64,000 nucleotides of DNA, from assembly GCA_028284045.1 (NCBI GenBank), contig JANQSN010000063.1:1-64000 (forward strand). The letters run 5' to 3'. This document shows, one piece after another, positions 51,708 through 61,833 of this stretch. The position numbers and the translations under genes are program-made. Every line of letters begins with the position of its first letter. Position 1 is the first letter of the stretch. The DNA comes from Alphaproteobacteria bacterium. Lineage in GTDB: Bacteria > Pseudomonadota > Alphaproteobacteria > DSM-16000 > Inquilinaceae. The notes beneath the pieces were generated by a model. It did no database searches and was not told the DNA's origin. It saw nothing but the letters and a program-made list of their open reading frames with translations.

Positions 51708-51770
51708 CCGCCCGGCCCGCCCCCCGCGGCAGTCTCCTGAAGGGAGGCCGGGCGGGGAAGCGGGCCGGCG
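51708..51770. repeat. Degenerate relative of the 18774 palindromic element
   Basis: About 63 bases with the arms CCGCCCGGCCCG and CGGGCCGGCG and the core CAGTCTCCTGAAGGG, matching the interior of the 18774-18916 element (CAGTATCCTGGAATGGG) without its 15-base ends. Located between rsgA and the chemoreceptor gene. Confidence 0.6.
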
Positions 51771-51924
51771 CCGACAACACGATGGCGCAAAGCCCGCGAA
51801 CGCTCGACATCGTCAAATCTCGGCAAGACGACAAAAGTTAACGGATTGATAACCGATCTCGCTCGATAGTCCCGTTCTAGGTGGCCAAATTGTCGCATCT
51901 AGAAACAATCCAGGGAGTGCAGAA

Positions 51925-54108
51925 ATGTCGGCGGCGTCGTCCGGCAGCATCGGATGGTTCTTCAAGGCGCGCCTCAGCATCGGCAAGACGGTGCCTCTCG
52001 CCATCATCGGCGGTGTTGCCGTTGCGGCTGTCTCCGCCGGCTTGGTTGGTTATCTGGGGGCGCGCGCCTCGCTGGAATCGGCAACCGAGGCGAAGCTGGA
52101 GGCGGTGCTGGGCGCCAGGCATACCGCCTTGTCGCACTATCTCGACGCCATCCGGGCGGATCTGCGGTTGCAGAGCAGCAACCCGATCGTGCACGACGCG
52201 CTCGGCGCCTTCATCGACGGCTGGCAGGCGCTGGATGGCAACCCGACCGAGACGCTGCAAAGCCTCTATATCGAGGACAACCCGCACCCGACGGGGCAGA
52301 AGGAGAACCTCGACGCGGCATCGGACGGGTCCGCCTACAGCCAGGCACATGCCCGCTATCACCCGTGGATTCGCCGCTTCCTGCGCGAGCGTGGCTATTA
52401 CGACATCTTCCTTTTCGATCCGGACGGCAACCTCGTCTACACCGTCTTCAAGGAACTGGACTACGCGACCAACCTCGCTTCCGGCCCCTGGGCGGAGACC
52501 GACCTCGCCAAGGCCTTCCGCGCGGCGCGCGACAATCCCGAGGCCGATCATCAGGCGTTCTTCGACTTCCAGCCCTACGCGCCGAGCCACGGCGCGCCGG
52601 CCGGCTTCATCTCGACACCGATGCTTGGCGAGGATGGCGCGCTGTCCGGCGTCCTGGTCTTCCAGATGCCGATCGACGAACTGAACGCCTTGATGCAACA
52701 GGTGGATGGACTGGGTCGGACGGGCGAGACCTATTTCATCGGCCAAGACCTGCTGATGCGCAGCGACTCCCGCTTTTCCGAGACCTCGACCATCCTCGCC
52801 CGGCGCATCGATACCGAACCCGCCAGGGCGGTCGTGACGGGTGCGGCGGGTGTCGTCACGGCGGACGACTATCGCGGCGTTGCCGTGGTCTCCGCCTACG
52901 CGCCGCTGGAGTTTCTGGGCACCCGCTGGGGCATCCTGGCCGAGCAGGATGTCGGCGAAGCGCTGGCCGCGGTCGGAAAGGTGCGCAACGAGCTGCTGTT
53001 GCAGGTGGCGGTGGTTCTGGCGGTCCTCACGGTCCTGGGCGTGTTGATCGGCCGGGGCATCTCGCGGCCCGTCGTGCGGATGACGACGGCCATGCGCGCC
53101 ATCGCCGAAGGCGACAACCGTGTCGCCGTACCGTCGCGCGAGCGCGGCGACGAAATCGGCGAGATGGCCGCGGCGGTGCAGGTGTTCAAGGACAACGCCA
53201 TCCGCATGGACCAGATGCGCGCCGAACAGGCAGACGCCGAGGCGCAGGCCGAGCAGGACAAACGCGCCGCCATGAACCGGCTGGCCGACGCGTTCGAGGC
53301 CAAGGTCGGACATGTCGTTCAGTCGGTCTCCGCAGCGTCCACACAGATGCGCTCAACCGCGGAGTCGCTGTCGGCGATCGCCGAAGAGACAACCAGTCAG
53401 TCGGCCACCGTCGCCAACGCCTGCGAGCAGGCCTCCGCCAATGTCGAGTCCGTTGCATCGGCCGCCGAGGAACTCGCCAGCTCCATCGGCGAGATCAGCC
53501 AGCAGGTCCAGCGCCAGGCGGCCATGGCCGAACAGGCGGCCACGGTGGCCGACAGCAGCAACCGGCAAGTGCAGAGCCTGGCGGACCGAGCCGACACGAT
53601 CGGCGAGGTCGTCAGCCTGATCACCGGAATCGCCGAACAGACCAACCTGCTGGCCCTCAACGCCACCATAGAGGCGGCCCGCGCCGGCGACGCCGGCAAG
53701 GGGTTCGCCGTGGTCGCCGGCGAGGTGAAGTCGCTTGCCGTTCAGACCGCCCGGGCGACCGAGCAGATCGCCGGTCAGATCAAGGATGTCCAGGATCAGA
53801 CGGAATCGACCGTCGATGCCATCCGGCTGATCGACGAGAAGATCACGGTCATGAAGGAGATCGCGGTCGCCATCGCCTCGGCGATCGAGGAACAGAACGC
53901 CGCGATGCAAGAGATCGGCCGCAGCGCCCAGGGAGCCTCGGTCGGCACGCGTGAGGTCTCCGACGCCATCGGCGACGTCACCAAGGCGGCCGGCGAGGCG
54001 GGGCAAGGCTCGTCCGACGTCCTTAACGCCGCCCGTGCGTTGTCCGAGCAGGCCGAGATGCTGTCGTCGGAGGTCGGTGCCTTCATCAGCCAGGTGCGCG
54101 TGGCTTGA
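51925..54108 (+). CDS. Methyl-accepting chemotaxis protein, double-Cache type
   Basis: 727-residue chemoreceptor: membrane helix at about 20-42, large periplasmic sensor at about 45-350 with dCache features ([20 protein letters not shown] and the later [17 protein letters not shown]), second helix at about 352-375, HAMP at about 376-430, signalling domain to the end with the tip [17 protein letters not shown] near 572-588. Good AGGGAG ribosome site. The cytoplasmic half resembles the other MCP at 1230 but the sensor is unrelated, so the two read different ligands. No che operon nearby. Confidence 0.93.
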   Translation: MSAASSGSIGWFFKARLSIGKTVPLAIIGGVAVAAVSAGLVGYLGARASLESATEAKLEAVLGARHTALSHYLDAIRADLRLQSSNPIVHDALGAFIDGWQALDGNPTETLQSLYIEDNPHPTGQKENLDAASDGSAYSQAHARYHPWIRRFLRERGYYDIFLFDPDGNLVYTVFKELDYATNLASGPWAETDLAKAFRAARDNPEADHQAFFDFQPYAPSHGAPAGFISTPMLGEDGALSGVLVFQMPIDELNALMQQVDGLGRTGETYFIGQDLLMRSDSRFSETSTILARRIDTEPARAVVTGAAGVVTADDYRGVAVVSAYAPLEFLGTRWGILAEQDVGEALAAVGKVRNELLLQVAVVLAVLTVLGVLIGRGISRPVVRMTTAMRAIAEGDNRVAVPSRERGDEIGEMAAAVQVFKDNAIRMDQMRAEQADAEAQAEQDKRAAMNRLADAFEAKVGHVVQSVSAASTQMRSTAESLSAIAEETTSQSATVANACEQASANVESVASAAEELASSIGEISQQVQRQAAMAEQAATVADSSNRQVQSLADRADTIGEVVSLITGIAEQTNLLALNATIEAARAGDAGKGFAVVAGEVKSLAVQTARATEQIAGQIKDVQDQTESTVDAIRLIDEKITVMKEIAVAIASAIEEQNAAMQEIGRSAQGASVGTREVSDAIGDVTKAAGEAGQGSSDVLNAARALSEQAEMLSSEVGAFISQVRVA

Positions 54109-54121
54109 GGGGGCCGCACCA

Positions 54122-55024
54122 CTAGGAGATGCCGAACTGCCCCAGATGCGCCACGAAGCGCGCCTTCAACGGTGTCATCGGGTCGGTCAGCCAGACGGCC
54201 AGCGTGGGCACCGTCCGCGCGCAGTCGGCGATCGGGCGGAACACCAGACCCTTGCGGAAATAGTTCTCCACGCAGGCCGCCTGGATCGACACGCCCATCC
54301 CGCAGGCGATCAGGCCGAAGATCCCCTCGTTGTTGGAGGCGTGCTGCACCACCTGCGGCGTGAAGCCGGCCGACCGGCACAGCTCGAACAGATGGGCGTG
54401 GAAGTGCTCCCACGACGCCGGCTCGCCTAGCACGAACGGCTCGTCCGCCAGATCGGCCAGGGTGACGATGGCGCGCTCCGCCAGCCGGTGACCTTCCGGC
54501 AGCACCGCAACGTAGCGGTCGTGTTGCACCGGCAACGCGTCGTAGGCGGGCTGCGATACCGGGCCGGTGACGAATCCGAGATCCAGTTTGCCCGCCTCCA
54601 GGTCCTCGAACTGGGCGCGGGTGCAGCCGTGGCGCGCCTGCACCACGATCTCCGGATGGCATCGGCGGAACGACTGCACGATCTCCGGCAGCCGGCCGGC
54701 GATGGCGAAGTCGGTATAGCCCAGGGTCAGGTAGCCCTGCTGGCCGCTGTGCAGCTTGCGCGCCTGGTCGACCGCGCCGTCCAGCGCCGCCAGCGCCGTG
54801 GTGCAGCCGTCCAACAGCCGCGCGCCCGCCGGCGTCAGCACGACGGACCGGTTGGTGCGCTCGAACAAGGTGGCGCCGACCGCCTCCTCCAACCGGCCGA
54901 TCGCCCGGCTGAGCGCCGGCTGGGACAGGTTCAAGCGCTCCGCAGCGCGGCGGAAATGCAGCTCCTCCGCCACCGCGACGAAATACCGGACCTGACTCAA
55001 CCCCAATGTCATGATGACGTTCAT
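54122..55024 (-). CDS. LysR-family regulator of the TRAP/deacylase locus
   Basis: 300-residue regulator with winged helix at about 8-65 (QVRYFVAVAEELHFRRAAERLNLSQPALSRAI) and an effector domain of the CatM/BenM-like type (YLTLGYTDFAI opening). It is divergent from the TRAP binding-protein gene, and an inverted repeat covers its own start codon. A role in controlling dctPQM and the deacylase is inferred from layout. Confidence 0.92.
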   Translation of the reverse strand: MNVIMTLGLSQVRYFVAVAEELHFRRAAERLNLSQPALSRAIGRLEEAVGATLFERTNRSVVLTPAGARLLDGCTTALAALDGAVDQARKLHSGQQGYLTLGYTDFAIAGRLPEIVQSFRRCHPEIVVQARHGCTRAQFEDLEAGKLDLGFVTGPVSQPAYDALPVQHDRYVAVLPEGHRLAERAIVTLADLADEPFVLGEPASWEHFHAHLFELCRSAGFTPQVVQHASNNEGIFGLIACGMGVSIQAACVENYFRKGLVFRPIADCARTVPTLAVWLTDPMTPLKARFVAHLGQFGIS

Positions 55025-55061
55025 GCATCAATAAGCGCTCGAATGATATTATATTATGCAT
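55023..55061. promoter_or_regulatory. LysR operator candidate between lysR and dctP
   Basis: ATGCATCAATA and TATTATGCAT form an imperfect inverted repeat (one base missing) over 39 bases, overlapping the LysR start codon and about 57 bases before dctP. LysR proteins bind such spaced palindromes and often repress themselves. The AT-rich centre may also hold the dctP promoter. Confidence 0.5.
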
Positions 55062-55117
55062 GCCTCGTCGGCTATCCTCCCGCCTTCAACCCCATGAGAG
55101 AGCAGGGAGGGGAAAAA

Positions 55118-56122
55118 ATGAATCGATCCATCACCCGCGCCATCGCGCTGACGGCGGGCCTGTTGCCGGCGGTCTGGCTGGCCCCGGCGGCTGCCGATGA
55201 CCAGATCGTCATGAATGTCGGCTGGGCGACGCCCTTGGACTCCAACTACGGCATCCTGGCCGTGGAGTTCGAGCGCCTGGTGGAGGAGTACACCGAGGGC
55301 GCGATTGACGTGCGGCTGCATTGCTGCGCCCAGATCGGCACCGAGGACGATGCCTTCCGGGCCATGCAGCTCGGCACCATCGACGCCTATTTCATCTCGC
55401 AGAACAACGTCTCGCCGCATTGGCCGCTGATGGACGTGTTCGTGCTGCCCTACATCTTCCAGAACAACGAACACCTCCTGGCGGTGTCGGAAGGCCCGGT
55501 CGGCGAGAGCATCCGCGCGAGCATCCAGGCGGATACCGGGGTGCACCTGCTGACCTTCGGCGGCCCCAGCTATCGCGACATGTTCAACTCCCACCACGCC
55601 ATCGAGACCATCGAGGATCTCGACGGGCTGAAGCTGCGGGTGCCGCGCAACGAGGTGATGCTGGCGACCTTCGAGGCGTTCGGGGCGGAGCCGGTGCCGT
55701 TGGCCTGGTCGGAGACGCCGACGGCGCTGCAGACCGGCACCATCGACGGCGGCGACAACGGCACCTCGGTGATCCGCGACATGCGCTTTTATGAGTATGC
55801 GGAGCATCTGACGATCCTCGACCACTTCTCCGGCTTCGCGCCGCTCTTCGCGTCGGAGCGGTTCATCGGCGGTCTCAGCGACGAACTCCGTGCCCTTGTC
55901 CTGCAGGCGGCTGGCGAGGCCGGCCAGTACCACACCACGGTGACGCTGGAAGAGACGGAGGAGATCCGGAGCTGGCTGGAGGCGGAAGGCGGCATGGTCG
56001 TCACCCGGCCGGAGCGTGGCCCCTTCATCGCCGCCGCGCAGACCGTCCAGCAGGCCATCGCCGCGGAGCGCAGCGAGGACTTCCAGGCGCTGGTGGACGA
56101 GATCCAGGCGGCCGCCGAATAG
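55118..56122 (+). CDS. TRAP transporter substrate-binding protein (DctP type)
   Basis: 334-residue periplasmic receptor. Signal peptide at 1-26 ends PAAADD. The TRAP P-family pattern is seen in ERLVEEYTEGAIDVRL, AMQLGTIDAYFIS, the Arg-bearing LKLRVPRNEVML that grips the carboxylate, and WSETPTALQTGTIDGGDNG. A very good AGGGAGGGG site precedes ATG 55118; the long frame upstream is antisense to lysR. With the deacylase gene downstream, N-acyl amino acids or related carboxylates are likely ligands. Confidence 0.93.
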   Translation: MNRSITRAIALTAGLLPAVWLAPAAADDQIVMNVGWATPLDSNYGILAVEFERLVEEYTEGAIDVRLHCCAQIGTEDDAFRAMQLGTIDAYFISQNNVSPHWPLMDVFVLPYIFQNNEHLLAVSEGPVGESIRASIQADTGVHLLTFGGPSYRDMFNSHHAIETIEDLDGLKLRVPRNEVMLATFEAFGAEPVPLAWSETPTALQTGTIDGGDNGTSVIRDMRFYEYAEHLTILDHFSGFAPLFASERFIGGLSDELRALVLQAAGEAGQYHTTVTLEETEEIRSWLEAEGGMVVTRPERGPFIAAAQTVQQAIAAERSEDFQALVDEIQAAAE

Positions 56123-56237
56123 CGGCCGACCGGTCGGCCGGCCGGGCCGCAGCGCTTCCCCCACGCGCGGCCCGGCGGCTGTTCCTTTTCCTCTCGACCG
56201 ACTGCCCGTGACATCCGGCATGCCTGGAGGCCCGGCG

Positions 56238-56774
56238 ATGCTCAGCCGCGTGGGCGTACTCCTGGAACGGCATTTCGAGGAAGTGCTCGCCTGCACCGGC
56301 CTCGTCGTCGTCGTGGTCTGCGTCTTCCTGCAGGTCATCATGCGCTACGTCTTCCACAGCGCCCTGCAATGGACCGAAGAAGTCGCCGCCATCGCCATGG
56401 TCTGGGCGGTCTATATGGGCGCGGCCCTGGGCGTGCGCGAGCGCTTCCACATCCGCATCCTGGCCGGGGTGATGCTGCTGCCGCGCCCGGCCGCCCGCGC
56501 CGTCGTCATCTTCTCCGACATCGTCTGGCTGGCCTTCATGGTGCTGATGGTCGGCTTCGCCTGGAACTATCTGGGCGTGTTGTGGGAGCACACCTCGCGC
56601 ACGCCGCGCCTCGGCATCAATGAGTTCTATCCGCAATCGATCGTGTTCATCGGCTATGCGCTGATGATCGTGCGCCTCTTCCAAATCTACTGGCTGTGGA
56701 CGCGCGCTGGCTGCATCGGCATCCCGGGCATGCGCCCGGAATATGAGCAGACCCAGCTGGAGGTCGAGCGATGA
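56238..56774 (+). CDS. TRAP transporter small permease subunit (DctQ type)
   Basis: 178 residues, four membrane helices, with the DctQ pattern QVIMRYVFHSALQWTEEVAAIAMVWAVYMGAA. It pairs with the large permease encoded next, whose start overlaps its stop by four bases. ATG 56238 has GGAGG at the right distance; ATG 56220 is an alternative adding six residues. It lies 115 bases after dctP. Confidence 0.9.
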   Translation: MLSRVGVLLERHFEEVLACTGLVVVVVCVFLQVIMRYVFHSALQWTEEVAAIAMVWAVYMGAALGVRERFHIRILAGVMLLPRPAARAVVIFSDIVWLAFMVLMVGFAWNYLGVLWEHTSRTPRLGINEFYPQSIVFIGYALMIVRLFQIYWLWTRAGCIGIPGMRPEYEQTQLEVER

Positions 56775-58063
56775 ACGACCTTCTGCTGATCGCGCTGTGC
56801 TTCACCGTCCTGACGGTCATCGGCGTCCCGCTGTTCGCCGCGGTCGGCGTCACGACCATCCTGGCGCTGTTCCTGATCGACATCCCGTACACGCTGATGG
56901 CGCAGACGGGCTACAACAGCCTGACGCCGTTTCCGCTGCTGACCATTCCGCTGTTCATCCTGGCCGGCCGGCTGATGGAGGTCGGCGGCATGGCCAACCG
57001 GCTGATCGGCATCGCCACCAGCCTGGTCGGCGCCTATCGCGGCAGCCTCGGCCTGGTCACGGTGTTTGCCTGCATGCTGTTCGCCGCGCTCTCCGGCTCC
57101 GGCCCGGCGACCACGGCGGCCATCGGCTCCGTCACCATCCCGGCGATGCGGCGGGAGGGCTATTCCACCCCGTTCGCCGCGGCGATCGCCGCGTCGGCCG
57201 GCGCGCTGGGCAGCCTGGTGCCGCCCAGCAACCTGATGATCATCTACGGCCTGGTGTCGGAGACCTCGATCCCGCGGCTGTTCCTGGCCGGTTTCGTGCC
57301 CGGCTTCGTGGTCACCGCGCTGTTGATGATCACCACCTACCTGATCGCGCGCCGGCGCAACTATGGCGGCACCGGCGAGCCCTTCAACTGGCGGCCCTTC
57401 CTGGAGGCGCTGTGGGCCGGCAAATGGGCGATCGGCGCGCCGGTGCTGATCCTCGGCGGCATCTATGGCGGCGCCTTCACGCCGACGGAGGCGGCGTCGG
57501 TCGCGGTCATCTACGCGCTTCTGGTCGGCACCGTGGTCTATGGCGAGCTGACGCTGGCCAAGGTCATCGAGGCCCTGCGCTTCACTGCGCTGATGGCCGG
57601 CCTGTTGATCCTGCTGACGCCGACGCTGGCGTTCGGCCAGCTCTCCGCTTTCTACAATGTGCCGGCGGCGGTGGAGGCGGGGATTACCGCGATCACCGAG
57701 AACCCGATCCTGGTGATGATGCTGATCGGCGTCTTCTACATCATCATCGGCACCTTCATGGAGTCGCTGGCCCAGATCATCCTGTTCACCGCGGTCTTCC
57801 TGCCGGTGGTCACTCATCTCGGCATCGACCCGGTGCTGTTCGGCGTGTTCACGGTGATCACCTGCGAGATCGGCTTCCTGACCCCGCCGCTGGGCGGCAA
57901 CCTGAACGTCGCCGCGCGCATCTCCGGTGCCACCATCGAGCAGATATCGGTCGCCGTGCTGCCGTTCATCGTGGCCTACGTGCTGGGGCTCCTGTTCCTG
58001 ATCTTCTGGCCCGAAGCCACCTTGTGGCTGCCGAACCTGGTCTACGGCCCAAGCCTGTCCTGA
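56771..58063 (+). CDS. TRAP transporter large permease subunit (DctM type)
   Basis: 430-residue, about twelve-helix membrane protein of the TRAP DctM/SiaM family. Signatures: IPLFILAGRLMEVGGMANRL, SGSGPATTAAIGSV, GSLVPPSNLMIIYG and GGIYGGAFTPTEAASVAVIYAL. It moves the substrate with sodium. Overlaps dctQ by four bases and is followed, after 67 bases, by the deacylase gene. Confidence 0.95.
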   Translation: MNDLLLIALCFTVLTVIGVPLFAAVGVTTILALFLIDIPYTLMAQTGYNSLTPFPLLTIPLFILAGRLMEVGGMANRLIGIATSLVGAYRGSLGLVTVFACMLFAALSGSGPATTAAIGSVTIPAMRREGYSTPFAAAIAASAGALGSLVPPSNLMIIYGLVSETSIPRLFLAGFVPGFVVTALLMITTYLIARRRNYGGTGEPFNWRPFLEALWAGKWAIGAPVLILGGIYGGAFTPTEAASVAVIYALLVGTVVYGELTLAKVIEALRFTALMAGLLILLTPTLAFGQLSAFYNVPAAVEAGITAITENPILVMMLIGVFYIIIGTFMESLAQIILFTAVFLPVVTHLGIDPVLFGVFTVITCEIGFLTPPLGGNLNVAARISGATIEQISVAVLPFIVAYVLGLLFLIFWPEATLWLPNLVYGPSLS

Positions 58064-58130
58064 GCCCCGAACGGCCCAAAAGTTCAGACTCTGATCTGTT
58101 GCTGGTCCCCGGTAGAGAGGAACGCCCCCC

Positions 58131-59726
58131 ATGTTCGACATCGTCATCGCCGGCGGCACGCTGATCGACGGCACCGGCGGCCCTTCGGCGACCGGCGATC
58201 TCGCCATCTCCGGCGAGCGCATCGCCGCCATCGGCGATCTGGCCGGGGCGGAGGCGAAGACGCGGATCCCGGCGGCGGGACTGGCGGTGGCGCCCGGCTT
58301 CATCGACCTGCACACCCATTCCGACTTCACGCTGGCCGCCAACGGCCGCGCGGAAAGCCAGGTGCATCAGGGCGTGACGACGGAGGTCGTCGGCCAATGC
58401 GGCGTCAGTTGCGCCCCGGCGCGCAGCCTGCGCGATGTGGAGGTGATGGCCCCGGGCTATGTCGCGGGCGCGGTGGACATCGGCTGGCGCGGCTTCGGCG
58501 AGTATCTCGACCATCTCGACGGCATGCCGCTGGGCGTCAATGTCGCGGCCTTCGTCGGCCACGGCACCATCCACCGCGCCGTCCTGGGCGATGCCCGTCG
58601 GCCGGCGGACGAGGACGAGCTGGAGGAGATGGCCGGCCTTCTGGAGCAGTCGCTGGACGAGGGCGCCTACGGCTTCTCCACCGGTCTGGAATACTGGCCG
58701 GGCAGCCTGGCGACGCCGGACCAGGTGGCGGCGCTGTGCCGGGTGGCGGCGAAGAAGGACGTGCTCTACGCCACCCATGTCCGCAACCGAGACGTGTTCT
58801 ACGATCTCGGCTTCACCGAGGCGCTGGCCTGCGCACGCGATTCCGGCGCGCGGCTGCAGATCTCGCATATCCAGCCCAAATTCGGCGCGCCGGCGCACGC
58901 CATGGCGCACACCATCGAGATGCTGGACCAGGCGCGCCGCTACGGCGTCGACGTCGCCTGCGACGTCATTCCCCATGACTGGTCGCACACGCGGGTGACG
59001 GCGATCCTGCCGCAATGGGCGCTGGAAGGCGGGGTCGAGCGCATCGCTGAACGAATGCAGGACGCCGAGGCGCGCGCCCGCATCAAGCGCAACCCGCGGC
59101 CGATGTGGCGCCTGGTCAGTGCCGGCATCTGGGACCGCATCGTGCTGATGCGCTCCGACGCCAATGCCGATCTGGTGGGGCTAACCTTCGAGGAGATCGG
59201 CCGGCGCCGCGGGGTCGACCCCTATGACGCGGTGTTCGACCTGATCCTGGAGGAAGGCCCTGAGATGAACCATCTGATGTGGACCTCGCAGTCCTTCCAG
59301 GACGCCGATATCCGCCTGGCGCTGGCGGAGGCCGAGTGCGCGGTGATCTCCGACACCCTGGCGCTGGCGCCCTATGGCTGCCTGAAGCACCAGATCGGCT
59401 CGCTCAGCGGCTATGGCTGGGCGGCGCGCTTCCTGCAGCACTATGTGCGCGACGGCGGCGTGCTGACGCTGGAGGAGGCGGTGCGCCGCCTGACCGCCCT
59501 GCCGGCGAGCCGGCTGGGGCTGACCGACCGCGGCACGCTGACCCCCGGCCATTTCGCCGACGTGACCGTCTTCGACGCCGAAGCGATCGCCAGCCACTGC
59601 ACGGTGGCGGAGCCGCGGCGCTATGCCAGCGGCATCGCGCATGTGCTGGTAAACGGCCAGCCCGCCTTCCGCGACGGCGTTCGCACGGAAACTGATGCGG
59701 GCCGGGTGCTGCGGCGGGGGGCGTAG
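58131..59726 (+). CDS. N-acyl-D-amino-acid deacylase-like amidohydrolase
   Basis: 531-residue metal-dependent amidohydrolase. The first metal motif FIDLHTHSD is near residue 57, a GQCGVS segment that commonly carries a Cys ligand in D-aminoacylases is near 88, and THVRNRD and QISHIQPK hold later His ligands. It would split N-acyl-D-amino acids (D-aminoacylase) or the related D-glutamate deacylation. The TRAP genes and LysR beside it make an uptake-and-hydrolysis locus for a D-amino conjugate. Substrate not proven. Confidence 0.9.
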   Translation: MFDIVIAGGTLIDGTGGPSATGDLAISGERIAAIGDLAGAEAKTRIPAAGLAVAPGFIDLHTHSDFTLAANGRAESQVHQGVTTEVVGQCGVSCAPARSLRDVEVMAPGYVAGAVDIGWRGFGEYLDHLDGMPLGVNVAAFVGHGTIHRAVLGDARRPADEDELEEMAGLLEQSLDEGAYGFSTGLEYWPGSLATPDQVAALCRVAAKKDVLYATHVRNRDVFYDLGFTEALACARDSGARLQISHIQPKFGAPAHAMAHTIEMLDQARRYGVDVACDVIPHDWSHTRVTAILPQWALEGGVERIAERMQDAEARARIKRNPRPMWRLVSAGIWDRIVLMRSDANADLVGLTFEEIGRRRGVDPYDAVFDLILEEGPEMNHLMWTSQSFQDADIRLALAEAECAVISDTLALAPYGCLKHQIGSLSGYGWAARFLQHYVRDGGVLTLEEAVRRLTALPASRLGLTDRGTLTPGHFADVTVFDAEAIASHCTVAEPRRYASGIAHVLVNGQPAFRDGVRTETDAGRVLRRGA

Positions 59727-59782
59727 ATTTTAGGGGTGCCAGGCACCTAGATTGCCCTTTTTAAGTTGTACCAAATACGCAT

Positions 59783-61333
59783 CTATCCAAACGCTTTTAG
59801 CACCGCAGGATGGACTATTACTTCTCCATTCGCGTGGTAGTTTCTATTCCCCCGATGGTAGCTATGGAAGATATCTTGTTCACGAGCATCTCGACGCCTC
59901 GTGGAGAAAATCCCCAATGTGTATAAGAGTCTCATGAAATGATCGAAGCTGTAAAAATTATCGAGATTTCCTTTTGCCAACCTATATGTTCTTTCAAATA
60001 ATTTTCCAAAAGATCTAACATTATATTTAACGCTTCCATCAAATATATTTGGAACAATCTTTGAAAATACCTCTTCGAAATGTGCGAGCGCTGTCGGAGG
60101 TAAGAATGGGCTCGCTGAGCTTTTAATCTCTTTCCAAGATTCTTGCGCATAGAGTCTCCAGACCGCGTTTGACTGATCAAGATTTAGCCGCGATCTATGA
60201 GGGTACATGGTTTTTGCGCACTTAAAGAAACGTATGAAGTCTCGTGGCTTTGACCAGGTTCTTTCAAGGAAAAGTCGCGGATCAGTGTTTGTCATGTAAA
60301 CAGAGAAAAATTGATTTCTGCTCAAAGCGCGATCCATTCCATCTTTAAAGCGCTTGAACGCAATATCGAATAATGGATGTGATTTATTCATCGGAAAATG
60401 TGACCAGATGAGATCGAATCCGACAGATTCGACAGCATGATTAATATCTGCGGTTGCAATTATTGGGTGATCTAAATACTCTGATCGAACAGCCAAATAA
60501 ATTATGACATCAAGTTTTTCTTCAGCAAATCTATCATTCAATGCTTGTGTTGCCAATATTGTATCTCTGACAAGAATTGCATCTTGTTGCAAGCTATCTT
60601 CAGTCCTATAAGCAAAGTGAATTTCATCAAGATATATTCTTATGCATTGTTTTTCTGCTTTTGCTTTTCTAATAAAGAATTTAAGCAAATCATCATTACC
60701 TCTTTTTATCAAGCGCCCACCTTCTATTAAAAGTTTTTCATCTGTCGATTTCCTTAAGTCAATCTTAAGTGAACTAAATATGCTTGCGATTGAGTCAAGC
60801 CCAAATCGTATGACATCACCGACTGTCGAGTCAGCCACTGATTTAATCAGATTGCGCAACACGTGATCGTTAACTTCATTTTCTGTAACTTCTTCACGCG
60901 CACCCAGAGTTTTGCTAATACATAGCAGCACCAACAAACGCTTTATCGCATGATGAAAGTGTTTAAATCTCTTAATTTCATCTTCATCCACCAATAAAGG
61001 TGTTTTTGCGAAATCCTGTATGTCAATATCCTGAAGAAATGATTTTCTGAATATCAAAAACTCAGTTGCATATTGTTTGCGTGAGCAACTTTCTAAGTAC
61101 CTTAAGACGGATGTTTTTCCTGTTCCTTTTTGACCATATATAATGTATTTCTCTCCACAAAGGAAACTTTTTTCGGGAAAATGTGGCAATGCCAAGAATG
61201 AGTTCAGGAATATCGGAGCTTCATCTTTTCTGAGCGCAGCGAAATACTCAGCATTGGCGTCAGGCTCACCGATCTGAATCTCTCCATAAGGAGGAAAATC
61301 GCTGGGAGTGTGAGAGCGCTGCCGCATATTCAT
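59783..61333 (-). CDS. P-loop ATPase of an AT-rich island (Sll1717-like)
   Basis: 516-residue ATPase. Walker A GQKGTGKT is at residues 67-74 and Walker B IRIYLDEIHF at 231-240, with an acidic Glu placed for catalysis. The N-terminal ...DEAPIFLNSFLALPHF lead and the lack of other domains resemble bacterial P-loop ATPases of the Sll1717 group, which are of unknown role and often turn up alone in mobile DNA. Base composition is far more AT-rich than all surroundings, and codon use differs. AGAGGAACG precedes ATG 61333. A lone defence or mobile-DNA gene is the best guess. Confidence 0.78.
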   Translation of the reverse strand: MNMRQRSHTPSDFPPYGEIQIGEPDANAEYFAALRKDEAPIFLNSFLALPHFPEKSFLCGEKYIIYGQKGTGKTSVLRYLESCSRKQYATEFLIFRKSFLQDIDIQDFAKTPLLVDEDEIKRFKHFHHAIKRLLVLLCISKTLGAREEVTENEVNDHVLRNLIKSVADSTVGDVIRFGLDSIASIFSSLKIDLRKSTDEKLLIEGGRLIKRGNDDLLKFFIRKAKAEKQCIRIYLDEIHFAYRTEDSLQQDAILVRDTILATQALNDRFAEEKLDVIIYLAVRSEYLDHPIIATADINHAVESVGFDLIWSHFPMNKSHPLFDIAFKRFKDGMDRALSRNQFFSVYMTNTDPRLFLERTWSKPRDFIRFFKCAKTMYPHRSRLNLDQSNAVWRLYAQESWKEIKSSASPFLPPTALAHFEEVFSKIVPNIFDGSVKYNVRSFGKLFERTYRLAKGNLDNFYSFDHFMRLLYTLGIFSTRRRDAREQDIFHSYHRGNRNYHANGEVIVHPAVLKAFG

Positions 61334-61833
61334 CGTTCCTCTAAGGAAGTTACTCCTCTAGAGCTATCTTAAGGACTCGAACGGAGATCATCAAGATAGA
61401 TCCAGCATCAATATGCCCTCATATAGTGCATTCTCCACGTGAGATATGGATAGAGGGTGCCGTATAAATGTAAAATAGAAATAAAGATAGCATCTTTCAA
61501 AATCGAGCGCGACTGAAAGAGCCTTGACTGAGGGATCTGCAAATCAAATAAAATATCTAGAATCTCAAAACCAGAATTGCAGTATGATTTGTGGAATTCC
61601 CCCAAATGAAAGAGATCCGGCGCATGATGGGAACTCCAATTTAGGTTCTTATTGAGCATATTTCAACATCGATTTGGTTCTGTTGCTGTTTCGGGCCTTG
61701 TTGCAGTGAGAATCAGATAATAAGTAGCAGCGTGGTAGACAAGAAGCTCAAGAGCGTCTAGCGTTAGACAGAGAATCTGTAGATTAAGTTCTGCGGCGGC
61801 AGACTATCGCTGCGTATCGTCGAGCCATCCTCC
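61334..61833. other. AT-rich non-coding flank of the ATPase island
   Basis: 500 bases upstream of the ATPase gene. A minus-strand frame at 61408-61659 (83 codons) lacks a ribosome site and recognised features, so I do not call it a gene. The stretch must contain the ATPase promoter. GC returns to the genome norm at about 61790, just before the ribonuclease D gene. No terminal repeats or transposase traces were seen. Confidence 0.5.

Noticed and set aside
61408-61659. 83-codon minus-strand frame upstream of the ATPase
   Set aside because: No ribosome site, no recognised feature; expected by chance in AT-rich DNA.
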